NCBI GenBank assembly: GCA_904418845.1
Contig: CAJFQC010000024.1
Location: 1-33,352 of the forward strand
DNA: 33,352 nucleotides
Reading direction: 5' to 3'
Origin: an uncultured Ruminococcus sp.
GTDB taxonomy: Bacteria; Bacillota; Clostridia; Lachnospirales; Lachnospiraceae
Below the pieces are notes generated by a model, which saw only the letters and a program-made list of their open reading frames with translations, was not told the DNA's origin and did not search any database. Numbering within the stretch: position 1 is the stretch's first letter; each line of letters opens with the position of its first letter. Positions 1 to 6,387 of this stretch are shown here, one piece after another. The translations under genes and the position numbers were made by a program.

Positions 1-187
1 CCATAAAAAATCTTATCCTTGTTCCTGCACTTACATCTTGATTTACTGATACCGAAATTTTGCCATTTTGCGTAGAAAATCATTTATAAGTGGCCTAATG
101 GTGAAATAGAGATATTATATATAATCAATGTGGACTCAAGAGGAGATATATATAAATAATATCAGCCAAAAAGAAAGAGGTGAAAAC

Positions 188-391
188 ATGAGTACAGCAA
201 CAAAAGAAATGATTGACTTGATGGAGATTTTACCAGAAAGCGACCAGAATTTAGCTTTAGAGCTTGTGAGAAAATTAGTTCTTGCATGGGATCCGGATTT
301 TACAAAACTGACATCAGCGGAAAGAAAAGAACTTGATGAAGCCATGGAAGACCCGGAAACAGTTCCACATGACGCTATAAACTGGGACTAA
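188..391 (+). CDS. Small acidic protein, possible antitoxin-like
   Basis: A 67-residue protein with no recognised catalytic motif. The start at 188 is chosen because AAAGAGGTG lies at a proper distance before it. An upstream in-frame ATG at 128 lacks this support. The N-terminal half is predicted helical (IDLMEILPESDQNLALELVRK) and the C-terminal half is acidic (ELDEAMEDPE). Small Clostridia proteins of this LPE.DQ/DPDFTKLT/E..EL type are, from memory, often annotated as antitoxin-like components, but no toxin gene lies beside it here. It is a monocistronic unit closed by a terminator directly after the stop codon. That it is a gene is fairly sure; the function is a guess. Confidence 0.6.
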   Translation: MSTATKEMIDLMEILPESDQNLALELVRKLVLAWDPDFTKLTSAERKELDEAMEDPETVPHDAINWD

Positions 392-395
392 AGAA

Positions 396-425
396 AATCC
401 TCGGCGAATAACCGGGGATTTTTTA
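396..425 (+). terminator. Intrinsic terminator of the small acidic protein gene
   Basis: A stem of nine pairs (AATCCTCGG with CCGGGGATT, one G-U pair) has a 7-base loop and is followed by TTTTATT. It begins four bases after the stop codon. Confidence 0.8.
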
Positions 426-477
426 TTGTTAATTAACAGGGAGTGTAACAAGCAGATTAACAGGGTAACAAAACCTG

Positions 478-496
478 AAAAACCGCCTTTCGGCGG
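478..496 (-). terminator. Possible minus-strand intrinsic terminator
   Basis: Read on the minus strand, CCGCC-GAAA-GGCGG is followed at once by five T residues. The stem is short (5 bp) but GC-only with a GAAA tetraloop. No minus-strand gene now ends here, so it may be left over from a removed gene. Confidence 0.45.
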
Positions 497-637
497 CCCC
501 ACAGCCGGTGCCAATACATGACACTTAAACGCAAATTCGGTAATGTGGGTATACAGCGTATCTCTACCTGCAATTATATTTTATGCTATTTTTACAGAAA
601 TGTCAATCAGACAGAAGTTATTTTTTTATTTTAGGTA

Positions 638-666
638 TTGACTTATTGTGCGCACTATAATATAAT
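638..666 (+). promoter_or_regulatory. Promoter with palindromic operator before RHH gene
   Basis: TTGACT (638-643) and TATAAT (661-666) are separated by 17 bases. The perfect palindrome GTGCGCAC (648-655) lies in the spacer, and a half copy GTGCG recurs at 671-675. A dyad between -35 and -10 directly before a ribbon-helix-helix gene suggests autorepression (inference). Confidence 0.6.
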
Positions 667-696
667 TAATGTGCGAACAAAAAGTGAGGTGAAAAT

Positions 697-870
697 ATGA
701 GTCCGAGGACAGGAAGACCAAAGTCCGACAATCCAATGAATGAAAGAATGTTTATCCGTGTCACAAAAGAAGAAAAAGAAGAAATTATGCAATTTTCTAA
801 AGACAGCGGATATACACTTCTTGAGTTAATTAGAATTGGAATTGAAAGGGTAAAAAGTCTAAAAAAATAG
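697..870 (+). CDS. Small ribbon-helix-helix-like DNA-binding protein
   Basis: A 57-residue protein starting at an ATG preceded by AGTGAGGTG. The N-terminus is basic (SPRTGRPKS), followed by a strand-like segment (RMFIRVTKEE) and two predicted helices (EEIMQFSKDSGYT, LLELIRIGIERVKSL). This is the layout of Arc/CopG/MobC-type ribbon-helix-helix proteins, many of which open with GRPK and are found on plasmids and conjugative elements. It probably binds DNA as a dimer and may repress its own promoter. The stop codon lies inside the left arm of an inverted repeat (868-906). Its role as an antitoxin, relaxosome accessory or plain repressor cannot be decided. Confidence 0.7.
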   Translation: MSPRTGRPKSDNPMNERMFIRVTKEEKEEIMQFSKDSGYTLLELIRIGIERVKSLKK

Positions 871-962
871 AGTGTTGCTACCCTAGGAAAGTACGACAAC
901 ACTCTAATCACACGCCAAAGGCGGTATGTAAATATTATAGCACTGCATACCTCCTTTTGGCA
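868..962 (+). repeat. Two consecutive inverted repeats downstream of RHH gene
   Basis: The first dyad is a perfect 10-bp pair, TAGAGTGTTG (868-877) and CAACACTCTA (897-906). The second is imperfect: GCCAAAGGCGGTATG (913-927) against GCATACCTCCTTTTGGC (946-962). The first is not followed by a T run, so it is a weak terminator at best. The second could fold in the leader of the next gene. Confidence 0.5.
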
Positions 963-993
963 AACGATTTGTTTAAATTTAGGAGGTTTCAAT

Positions 994-1293
994 ATGGAAG
1001 AAATGTTGAAAATTGTATATTGGAGTTTTCTTGACGATGAGACAGACAATGCCTCTAAGTGCATCAGAATCATGGATAAAAGCTGGGAAACAACAGAAGA
1101 TGTACTTGCGGAATTACAAGACATTTTGAGCAAAAAAATATTTGATGAAATTTATAACAAAATCAGGATGGGAGCATACGATCTTCAGGAGGCGGCATTT
1201 ATAGCAGGATTTGCTCAATGTGCAAAATTCATGTCCAACGGTAAAATAGATTTCTTTCCCGTTCAGAACTCAGCCGGAGGTGACAATGTATGA
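994..1293 (+). CDS. Hypothetical protein, DUF6809-like
   Basis: A 99-residue soluble, mostly helical, acidic protein. The start is fixed by TTAGGAGGTTTCAAT. The C-terminal part (LQEAAFIAGFAQCAKFMS) resembles the end of small DUF6809-type proteins of Clostridia, in which a run like FIEGFRLGLQLM closes the fold. This match is from memory and is uncertain. No function is known. Its TGA overlaps the ATG of the next gene (ATGA, 1290-1293), so the two are probably translationally coupled. The AT-rich base use matches the accessory region. Confidence 0.6.
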   Translation: MEEMLKIVYWSFLDDETDNASKCIRIMDKSWETTEDVLAELQDILSKKIFDEIYNKIRMGAYDLQEAAFIAGFAQCAKFMSNGKIDFFPVQNSAGGDNV

Positions 1294-1592
1294 ATGATAT
1301 AGTAACGATAGAAAACACCGAAATGCAGATCAGGGAATATAACGGTCAGAGAGTGGTCACATTTAAGGACATTGATCGGGCGCATCAGAGAAAAAATGGA
1401 ACAGCTAGAAATGCGTTTAATAGAAACAAAAAGCACTTTGTCCGAAACGAGGATTACTTCGTATGCCAAACGTACGAAGCAAAGCAACTATGTCACGACA
1501 ACCTTATAACGTCCTTTATTGCTAAGAAAATCCTGCCTTTTAGCATAAGTATTTCTGCATATAGATCTCGCTTAAGTATGTGCCGTCTTTGA
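1290..1592 (+). pseudogene. ORF6N-domain protein, 3' truncated
   Basis: Residues about 8-60 match the phage-type ORF6N domain: IREYNGQRVVTFKDID, then an H..KNGTARNAFNRNKKHF segment and EDYF. Such domains occur in prophage antirepressor-like and Bro-related DNA-binding proteins, usually followed by a second domain. Here the reading frame passes from about residue 75 into the opposite-strand 3' end of the acetyltransferase gene, and the last 25 residues look non-native. It is a 5' gene fragment cut by recombination near 1510-1540. GGAGGTGACAATGT supports the start. Any surviving product would be a lone ORF6N domain. Confidence 0.6.
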
Positions 1593-2088
1593 GTTTAAAA
1601 GCATTAGGGCGTTCGGAAACAACATGAAAGCCGAATTTCTCATACAAATGTTTTGCACGTTCATTGCCCTCAATAAATTCAAGCTCCATAATTTCGGTTC
1701 CGTGCTTCTGTGCTGCAGCGACAAGCTCCTCAAACATTGCAGAGCCAATACCAAGGTTCCAGTAATCCTTGAGGATGGCAATTGCAATCGTTGCTCGATG
1801 CGAGGTTTTCATTCCACCTCTGAAGCTGATCTCACAGTTGCCTGCAACCTCCCCGTCAATATAGCAAGTGATTCCCAATGTGTCAGGAGCAGAGCGCAGA
1901 CGGTTTACCCACGCTTCCTCTTGTTCCACAGTGATATTCCACTCTTCAGGGTAACGTGCGAGAAAATCAGTCTCGCCGCACGATTTCTTTATGTAGTTCA
2001 GCAGCTTTTCCGCATCCTCAACACACGGACTCTTCAAGATGGCCGTTCTGCCGTCTTTTAAAGTTATGCTCTTTTCTTCAAATATCAT
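1540..2088 (-). CDS. GNAT family N-acetyltransferase
   Basis: A 182-residue full-length GNAT protein. The acetyl-CoA binding region is visible as ILKDYWNLGIGSAMFEEL (the R/Q-x-x-G-x-G/A type loop), and the C-terminal conserved block is EGNERAKHLYEKFGF. The start at 2088 is preferred because GGAAGGGG sits 7 bases before it; an ATG at 2106 lies upstream of that ribosome site. It transfers an acetyl group from acetyl-CoA to an unknown amine; relatives modify ribosomal proteins, antibiotics or small amines. It lies last in a minus-strand unit after a kinase fragment, 21 bases downstream, and seems the only intact member. Confidence 0.8.
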   Translation of the reverse strand: MIFEEKSITLKDGRTAILKSPCVEDAEKLLNYIKKSCGETDFLARYPEEWNITVEQEEAWVNRLRSAPDTLGITCYIDGEVAGNCEISFRGGMKTSHRATIAIAILKDYWNLGIGSAMFEELVAAAQKHGTEIMELEFIEGNERAKHLYEKFGFHVVSERPNAFKLKDGTYLSEIYMQKYLC

Positions 2089-2109
2089 TGTGATACCCCT
2101 TCCCATTAA

Positions 2110-2466
2110 TTAATTCTCGATGGCAAAGTGAGTCTTAATCATCTTCGCAACTTCATCCGGATCCAGATTTGTGTTGTCAATTTTCAAATAGTTCTCGAAT
2201 GGGAGTTCTTCGCCTTCATAGGAATTAAGGCGATACTTTTCGCTCGTTGACCGCATTTCAGCTTCACTCCAATCAAGATCACGCTTTGACTCCTTGTGAA
2301 GCAGACGGTTCTCGCTCTTATTTCTGATTAACCGAACATCAAAATCGGCGCAGAGTTCAACCACACAGCATTTTGCTCCGTTTGACTCAAACAATTCAAT
2401 GAGACCCGTCAGATAATCTAATTCTTCCTGCTCATCAAATGCACACATATATGTGAAAGATGATAC
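2110..2466 (-). pseudogene. Shikimate-kinase-like P-loop protein, C-terminal fragment
   Basis: The open frame from about 2466 reads FTYMCAFDEQEELDYL and continues to KIDNTNLDPDEVAKMIK. This matches the C-terminal two thirds of small AAA/shikimate-kinase-like P-loop proteins of Clostridia. The N-terminal part with the Walker A loop is absent: the sequence upstream belongs to a methyltransferase in another frame. The first usable ATG is at 2448, giving 112 residues. Without the P-loop no kinase activity is expected. It is a remnant left by the deletion that made the junction near 2452-2465. Confidence 0.7.
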
Positions 2467-2816
2467 ATCGGACCGAGTAACAATACAATATCATATGTGT
2501 TGCTTTCAAATTCGGAAAGGTCCATCGCATTGCCTTGCGTAATTGTAGTCAGCTCGCCTTCGATAGTGTTCTGCTTGAAGATTTCAATGTTATGTTCAAT
2601 AAGTTCTACTGCATCCACTCGGTAACCTTTTTGTGCTAAAGCGTGACTATAACGTCCTGTCGCTGCGCCTATTTCCAAGATCTTCATGCCCGGTTGAAGA
2701 TACTTTTCTATATACTTCATAGTGGTAATGTATTCTACTATTCCGTGCTTAGAGGTCAAACGACCGTCCTCATCGTATCTCTCATAATAGTTTGTCAAAT
2801 AGTCTTTTGTTTCCAT
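2418..2816 (-). pseudogene. Class I SAM methyltransferase, 5' part only
   Basis: Translation from ATG 2816 (AGGGGG at a 6-base spacing) gives METKDYLTNYYERYDEDGR, then the SAM-binding motif I (KILEIGAATGRYSHALA), the acidic end of strand 2 (VDAVELIEHN), and motif IV (YDIVLLLGPMYHL). The family continues for about 100 more residues, but here the frame reads 12 foreign residues out of frame into the kinase fragment and stops at 2418. Full-length relatives in Clostridia are about 240-260 residues, and I recall some lying beside antibiotic-modifying genes on mobile elements. The gene is preceded by a leader ORF and attenuator-like terminator. The product is probably inactive. Confidence 0.75.
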
Positions 2817-2836
2817 CATGAACCCCCTAAAAAATA

Positions 2837-2879
2837 TAAAAAAACGGTGCAAATCGAAAATCTCTTCGACTTGCACCGT
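2837..2879 (-). terminator. Strong terminator hairpin in methyltransferase leader (attenuator)
   Basis: On the minus strand a 15-position stem (ACGGTGCAA/TTGCACCGT and TCGAA/TTCGA with one mismatch) has a 6-base loop and is followed by seven T residues. It lies between a leader ORF and the methyltransferase start, so full expression would require read-through. Confidence 0.8.
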
Positions 2880-2880
2880 C

Positions 2881-2904
2881 AATATCCTAATATCCTATAA
2901 TCCT
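2881..2904 (-). repeat. Three tandem 8-base repeats before the attenuator
   Basis: On the plus strand AATATCCT, AATATCCT, ATAATCCT stand in tandem between the leader ORF stop and the terminator stem. On the RNA these read AGGAUUAU and AGGAUAUU. They could form alternative pairings or simply be slippage products. Confidence 0.6.
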
Positions 2905-2912
2905 ATAACAGA

Positions 2913-3023
2913 CTATACTGAAATTTGGGTACGACAATACAAGCCCGACGAATACCAATACATAGTATCGACGCCGTGCATAGGGACAATATTATTATTG
3001 CGAACAAACTTAATAACTGCCAT
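2913..3023 (-). CDS. 36-residue leader peptide
   Basis: A short ORF beginning ATG GCA GTT with an excellent ribosome site (AAAGGAG, 7-base spacing). It encodes MAVIKFVRNNNIVPMHG and ends YCRTQISV. It starts about 26 bases after the predicted transcription start and ends 33 bases before a strong terminator, the geometry of leader peptides that control resistance or amino-acid genes by attenuation. It lacks a run of one amino acid, so ribosome stalling by a drug rather than a missing charged tRNA is the more natural inference. Its function has not been shown. Confidence 0.6.
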   Translation of the reverse strand: MAVIKFVRNNNIVPMHGVDTMYWYSSGLYCRTQISV

Positions 3024-3055
3024 TGTCGTACTCCTTTCATGAAAATGTTTAATAG

Positions 3056-3084
3056 AATATATCATATTTTTAAATAAATGTCAA
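3056..3084 (-). promoter_or_regulatory. Strong promoter for leader/methyltransferase unit
   Basis: On the minus strand TTGACA (3084-3079), a 17-base spacer and TATATT (3061-3056) form a near-consensus vegetative promoter. It is the only strong promoter seen for the 3023-1540 minus-strand unit. Confidence 0.75.
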
Positions 3085-3127
3085 TAGAAAATCGGCAATT
3101 TCTTAAAAATCTGCACAAACAAGGGGA

Positions 3128-3397
3128 TTATTTTAGTTTTTCAGAAACATCCGATTCCGTCTCTATTTTTTTGATGCTGTCTTTCTTGATTTCTGATTTC
3201 AGTTCCTTCGTCCAATCAGACCATTCGCAATTCTTTTGACCGTATGTAAGGGCGTTTTCATACTCACGAGGAAGCCAAGTAGAGATATTGGCTTCATTGT
3301 GGGAAACCAATGCTTCTAAATTATCAAGCGATTTGAAAAGTTTGGCTTCGGGGGTTTCTCTAACATTCATTTCCTCAAACAAGGATCGAAGCTCAGT
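3128..3397 (-). pseudogene. HD-domain hydrolase, C-terminal fragment
   Basis: The open frame begins just after an in-frame TAA at 3398-3400 and reads TELRSLFEEMNVRETPEAKLF, continuing through LDNLEALVSHNEANISTWLP to KIETESDVSEKLK. This is like the C-terminal third of YfbR-type HD nucleotidase/hydrolase proteins of Clostridia, in which E..LF..LD.LEA..SHNE..I.TWLP is conserved. The HD metal-binding residues would lie in the lost N-terminal part. The only start is a TTG at 3382. The gene was cut where it meets the recombinase fragment. Confidence 0.65.
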
Positions 3398-3401
3398 TTA
3401 A

Positions 3402-3839
3402 ATATCAGACGCCACTTTGTTAATCAAAACATGCCGTATATATCTTGAAAAACAGCTTGAATTAAAGAAGATTGTATCGGGAAAAAGACCGAAGCAACAA
3501 AATAACTATCTTTTTGTTACAAAATTCAATACTCCTTTAAACTCAGTAATATATTCGGATGCGATCAGGGCGGTTATTCGTCAAATAAACCTTATGAGAT
3601 CAAAGGAAGATGAATTTCCAGTATTCAGCGGTCATACATTTAGGCACACATTTGCAACAAGGTGTTTTGAAAGCGGAATAGAACCGAAAGTGGTTCAGTC
3701 ATACTTAGGTCATGCCAGTTTAAAAATGACAATGGATTTGTATACCCATGTTACAGATGATAAATCATCCTATGACATTGAAAAAATCGTGCCAGACTTC
3801 AATGATAATTTGATTGATTTCCGGTCAAAAATATCATAA
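3402..3839 (+). pseudogene. Tyrosine recombinase/integrase, C-terminal fragment
   Basis: The catalytic C-terminal part of a phage/ICE-type integrase is visible. With TTG 3417 as residue 1, box II HTFRHTFATR places the H-x-x-R pair at His73 and Arg76, LGHA gives His99, and LYTHV gives the nucleophile Tyr109. The N-terminal arm-binding and core-binding domains and the first catalytic Arg are missing, and the frame closes upstream at TAA 3399-3401. The intact family is about 380-400 residues. The fragment marks the edge of a former integrative element. No recombinase activity is expected. Confidence 0.8.
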
Positions 3840-3843
3840 AATT

Positions 3844-3883
3844 GGTGTAGTAATGGTGTAGTAGATCAATAAAAATGGTGTAG
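3844..3883 (+). repeat. Three GGTGTAG repeats after integrase stop
   Basis: GGTGTAG occurs at 3844-3850, 3855-3861 and 3877-3883, each preceded by T. The position just after an integrase gene is where arm-type binding sites and attachment sites often lie. That use is inferred. Confidence 0.5.
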
Positions 3884-3893
3884 AAACAACGTA

Positions 3894-3922
3894 TTTACGG
3901 CGTTTCTGGCATGTTTTATACT
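3894..3922 (+). promoter_or_regulatory. Possible promoter for the aminotransferase gene
   Basis: TTTACG (3894-3899), a 17-base spacer and TATACT (3917-3922). It lies about 85 bases before the first possible start. The match is moderate. Confidence 0.35.
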
Positions 3923-4005
3923 AAAACTGGGTTAATTATTATGTGTACTAGGCGACGCCGTATGATCTTTACGGGGAATCTACAAATAGAAAATGACGAA
4001 AGAGA

Positions 4006-5202
4006 ATGGCAAAAGAGGAGGAAGATCTATTGGACAGCAGTCATTTTTCAACGTTGATTAACGATTTTAAGCCGGGTATCTTCGGCGCGCTGAATGAAAA
4101 GAAAGAAGAACTTCTTCGTGCCGGACGCAAGGTATATAACCTGTCGGTAGGCACGCCGGATTTCAGGCCGGCGCCCCATGTGATGAAGGCGATTCAGAAA
4201 GCCTGCGAAAAGCCGGAGAACTACAGATATTCACTGGCGGATCTGCCGCAGCTTTTAGAAGCGGTGCAGTACCGTTATCAGAATCGTTTCGGTATACATA
4301 TTGAGATGGATGAGATCATGACTGTGTACGGGTCGCAGGAGGCTATGGCGCATATAGGCATGGTATTCTGCGACCCCGGAGATGTGATCCTCGTGCCGAA
4401 TCCGGGCTACCCAATGTTTGAGATGAGCGGAATTATGGCGCACGCGGACGTGCGGTATTATACAATTGAGGAAAAGAACGGGTATCTGCCGGATCTGGAC
4501 AGCATTCCGGAAGAGACGCTGAAAAAGACAAAATTTATGATCGTTTCTTATCCCCTTAACCCGGTTGGTGTCTGCGCGCCGGACGAGTTCTATCCGAAGC
4601 TGATCACATTCGCCAAGAAGCATGATATTGTCATCCTCCATGACAATGCATATTCCGATATTACATTTACAGACAAGCCGGGGCGGTCTTTCCTCTCCTT
4701 TGAAGGGGCAAAGGACGTGGGCGCAGAGTTCTATTCCTTATCCAAGTCCTACAATCTGACCGGGGCTCGGATTTCCTTTGTGGTGGGCAATAAAGACATT
4801 GTCAGCAAGTTCCGTCTGCTACGTTCCCAGATCGATTACGGTATCTTTTATCCGGTGCAGTATGGGGCGATCGCGGCGCTGACAGGACCGGATGATTTCA
4901 TCGAGGAGCAGAGACAGCAGTATGCCGCCAGAAACCGGGCGCTTTGCGGAGGATTAAGGAGCATCGGCTGGAATGTGCCTGACAGTCAGGGAACCATGTT
5001 TGTGTGGGCGAAGATTCCAGAAGGATATGAATCTTCAGCAGATTTCTGTATGAAGCTGATGGAGCGCACAGGAGTGATCGTGACGCCGGGGAGCGCTTTT
5101 GGAAGAAACGGTGAGAACTACGTGAGGATGGCGCTTGTAGTGGATGAAGAGACGATTGCTGAGATCATCAGAGTGCTTGAAGAGACGGGAATGTTCCGGT
5201 GA
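4006..5202 (+). CDS. Class I/II PLP-dependent aminotransferase
   Basis: A 398-residue fold-type I aminotransferase. The PLP lysine is Lys247 in SLSKSYNLTGARISF, and the D-x-A-Y pair that holds the cofactor ring is Asp213/Tyr216 (HDNAYSD). The N-terminal SVGTPDFRPAPHV and YPLNPVG blocks fit the LL-diaminopimelate/aspartate/alanine aminotransferase group. The substrate cannot be read from sequence; a DapL-like or alanine-type enzyme is plausible. The start is uncertain: ATG 4006 has only a weak ribosome site, while TTG 4030 has AGAGGAGGA 7-8 bases before it and would give 390 residues. It is the first intact core gene after the mobile-element debris. Confidence 0.85.
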   Translation: MAKEEEDLLDSSHFSTLINDFKPGIFGALNEKKEELLRAGRKVYNLSVGTPDFRPAPHVMKAIQKACEKPENYRYSLADLPQLLEAVQYRYQNRFGIHIEMDEIMTVYGSQEAMAHIGMVFCDPGDVILVPNPGYPMFEMSGIMAHADVRYYTIEEKNGYLPDLDSIPEETLKKTKFMIVSYPLNPVGVCAPDEFYPKLITFAKKHDIVILHDNAYSDITFTDKPGRSFLSFEGAKDVGAEFYSLSKSYNLTGARISFVVGNKDIVSKFRLLRSQIDYGIFYPVQYGAIAALTGPDDFIEEQRQQYAARNRALCGGLRSIGWNVPDSQGTMFVWAKIPEGYESSADFCMKLMERTGVIVTPGSAFGRNGENYVRMALVVDEETIAEIIRVLEETGMFR

Positions 5203-5302
5203 GTGTCTGCAAATCAAGATAGATATAAGTATAATAAATATAGGCGAAAATGCGTTAAGCAAAAGAAATAGAATGCCATAGTAACAGAGAGGGGGGAGAG
5301 TT

Positions 5303-6322
5303 ATGGATTATCAGGAAGCAGTAAAAAACGCAAGAGGGAATACCGGGCCTTTCTGCAAGGCCTGTCCGGTATGCAATGGCGCGGCATGTAAAAATACAAT
5401 GCCCGGTTCGGGAGCAAAAGGTGTGGGCGATCTTGCCATACGCAACTATCAGAAATGGCAGGAAGTGCGTATCAACATGGATACGATCTGTGGGCAGAAG
5501 CCGTTGGATACCAAAGCCGAACTGTTTGGAAAAGAGTTTGACTATCCGTTCTTTGCAGGGCCTGTGGGGGCTGTAAAGCTGCACTACGGGGACAGATATT
5601 CCGATCAGGAGTACAATGAGATCCTTTTAAGAGGAAGTGCGCAGAGCAATATCGCTGCATTTACAGGCGACGGAACGGATTATAACGTGATGATCGAAGC
5701 GACCGCGGCTATCGGGAAACTGAACGGACAGGGCATCCCGACCGTAAAACCGTGGGATATAGAAACCATCCGTGGGAAGATGGAGCTGGTGAAAAAGAGC
5801 GGGGCATTTGCGGTGGCAATGGATATCGACGCTTCAGGACTGCCGTTCTTACAGAACTTAGATCCGCCTGCAGGTAGCAAGTCTGTGGAGGAACTGCGTG
5901 AGATCGTGGAGATCGCGGAGATCCCGTTCATATTAAAGGGGGTCATGACGCCGAAATCAGCGCTGAAAGCAATGGAAGCAGGAGTGCAGGGCATCGTTGT
6001 ATCCAACCACGGCGGACGTGTGCTGGATCAGTGTCCGGCTACGGCGGAAGTTCTTCCGTCCATCGTAAAAGCCGTGGACGGACAGATCAAGGTGTTCGTG
6101 GACGGCGGTATTCGTACCGGTGTGGATGTGTTCAAGGCACTGGCAATGGGCGCGGACGCGGCGCTGATCGCAAGACCGTTCGTGACGGCTGTCTACGGCG
6201 GCCGGGAAGAGGGCGTGAGCGCCTATGTGAATAAAGTCGGCGCAGAGCTTAAGGACACAATGAAGATGTGCGGCGCCTTTTCACTGGATGATATCAACGC
6301 AGATATGCTGTGGAAGGGATAG
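5303..6322 (+). CDS. FMN-dependent alpha-hydroxy-acid oxidizing protein
   Basis: A 339-residue (beta/alpha)8 FMN enzyme of the lactate oxidase/glycolate oxidase family. The conserved active-site stretch VSNHGGRVLDQ gives the base His236 and the carboxylate-binding Arg239. The phosphate-binding end is FVDGGIRTGVDVFKALAMGA. The N-terminus differs from lactate oxidases: a Cys cluster (CKACPVCNGAACKN) is followed by GSGAKG, a form common in anaerobic Clostridia. It probably oxidises a 2-hydroxy acid, with an electron acceptor that need not be oxygen. AGGGGGGAG before ATG 5303 supports the start. The exact substrate is unknown. Confidence 0.85.
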   Translation: MDYQEAVKNARGNTGPFCKACPVCNGAACKNTMPGSGAKGVGDLAIRNYQKWQEVRINMDTICGQKPLDTKAELFGKEFDYPFFAGPVGAVKLHYGDRYSDQEYNEILLRGSAQSNIAAFTGDGTDYNVMIEATAAIGKLNGQGIPTVKPWDIETIRGKMELVKKSGAFAVAMDIDASGLPFLQNLDPPAGSKSVEELREIVEIAEIPFILKGVMTPKSALKAMEAGVQGIVVSNHGGRVLDQCPATAEVLPSIVKAVDGQIKVFVDGGIRTGVDVFKALAMGADAALIARPFVTAVYGGREEGVSAYVNKVGAELKDTMKMCGAFSLDDINADMLWKG

Positions 6323-6387
6323 TTTAATGTGTGGGATGATGCAGAATCCGTGATATTCAGAAAATTTACTAAAAAGGAGCACAGTAC

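Larger units (their letters stand above)
392..696. other. Gene-free stretch of about 300 bases
   Basis: No coding region is supported here. It holds the terminator at 396-425, a 10-base direct repeat ATTAACAGGG at 432-441 and 456-465, a small minus-strand terminator-like hairpin at 478-496, and the promoter/operator region at 638-666. The sequence from 500 to 620 shows nothing I can name. Confidence 0.6.

Noticed and set aside
426-439. TTGTTAATTAACAG palindrome as a Rex site
   Set aside because: The two halves touch without the four-base spacer that Rex needs.
666-1133. 155-codon minus-strand ORF
   Set aside because: It covers two plus-strand genes with good ribosome sites; its Ser/Leu/Ile-rich product is typical of antisense AT-rich DNA.
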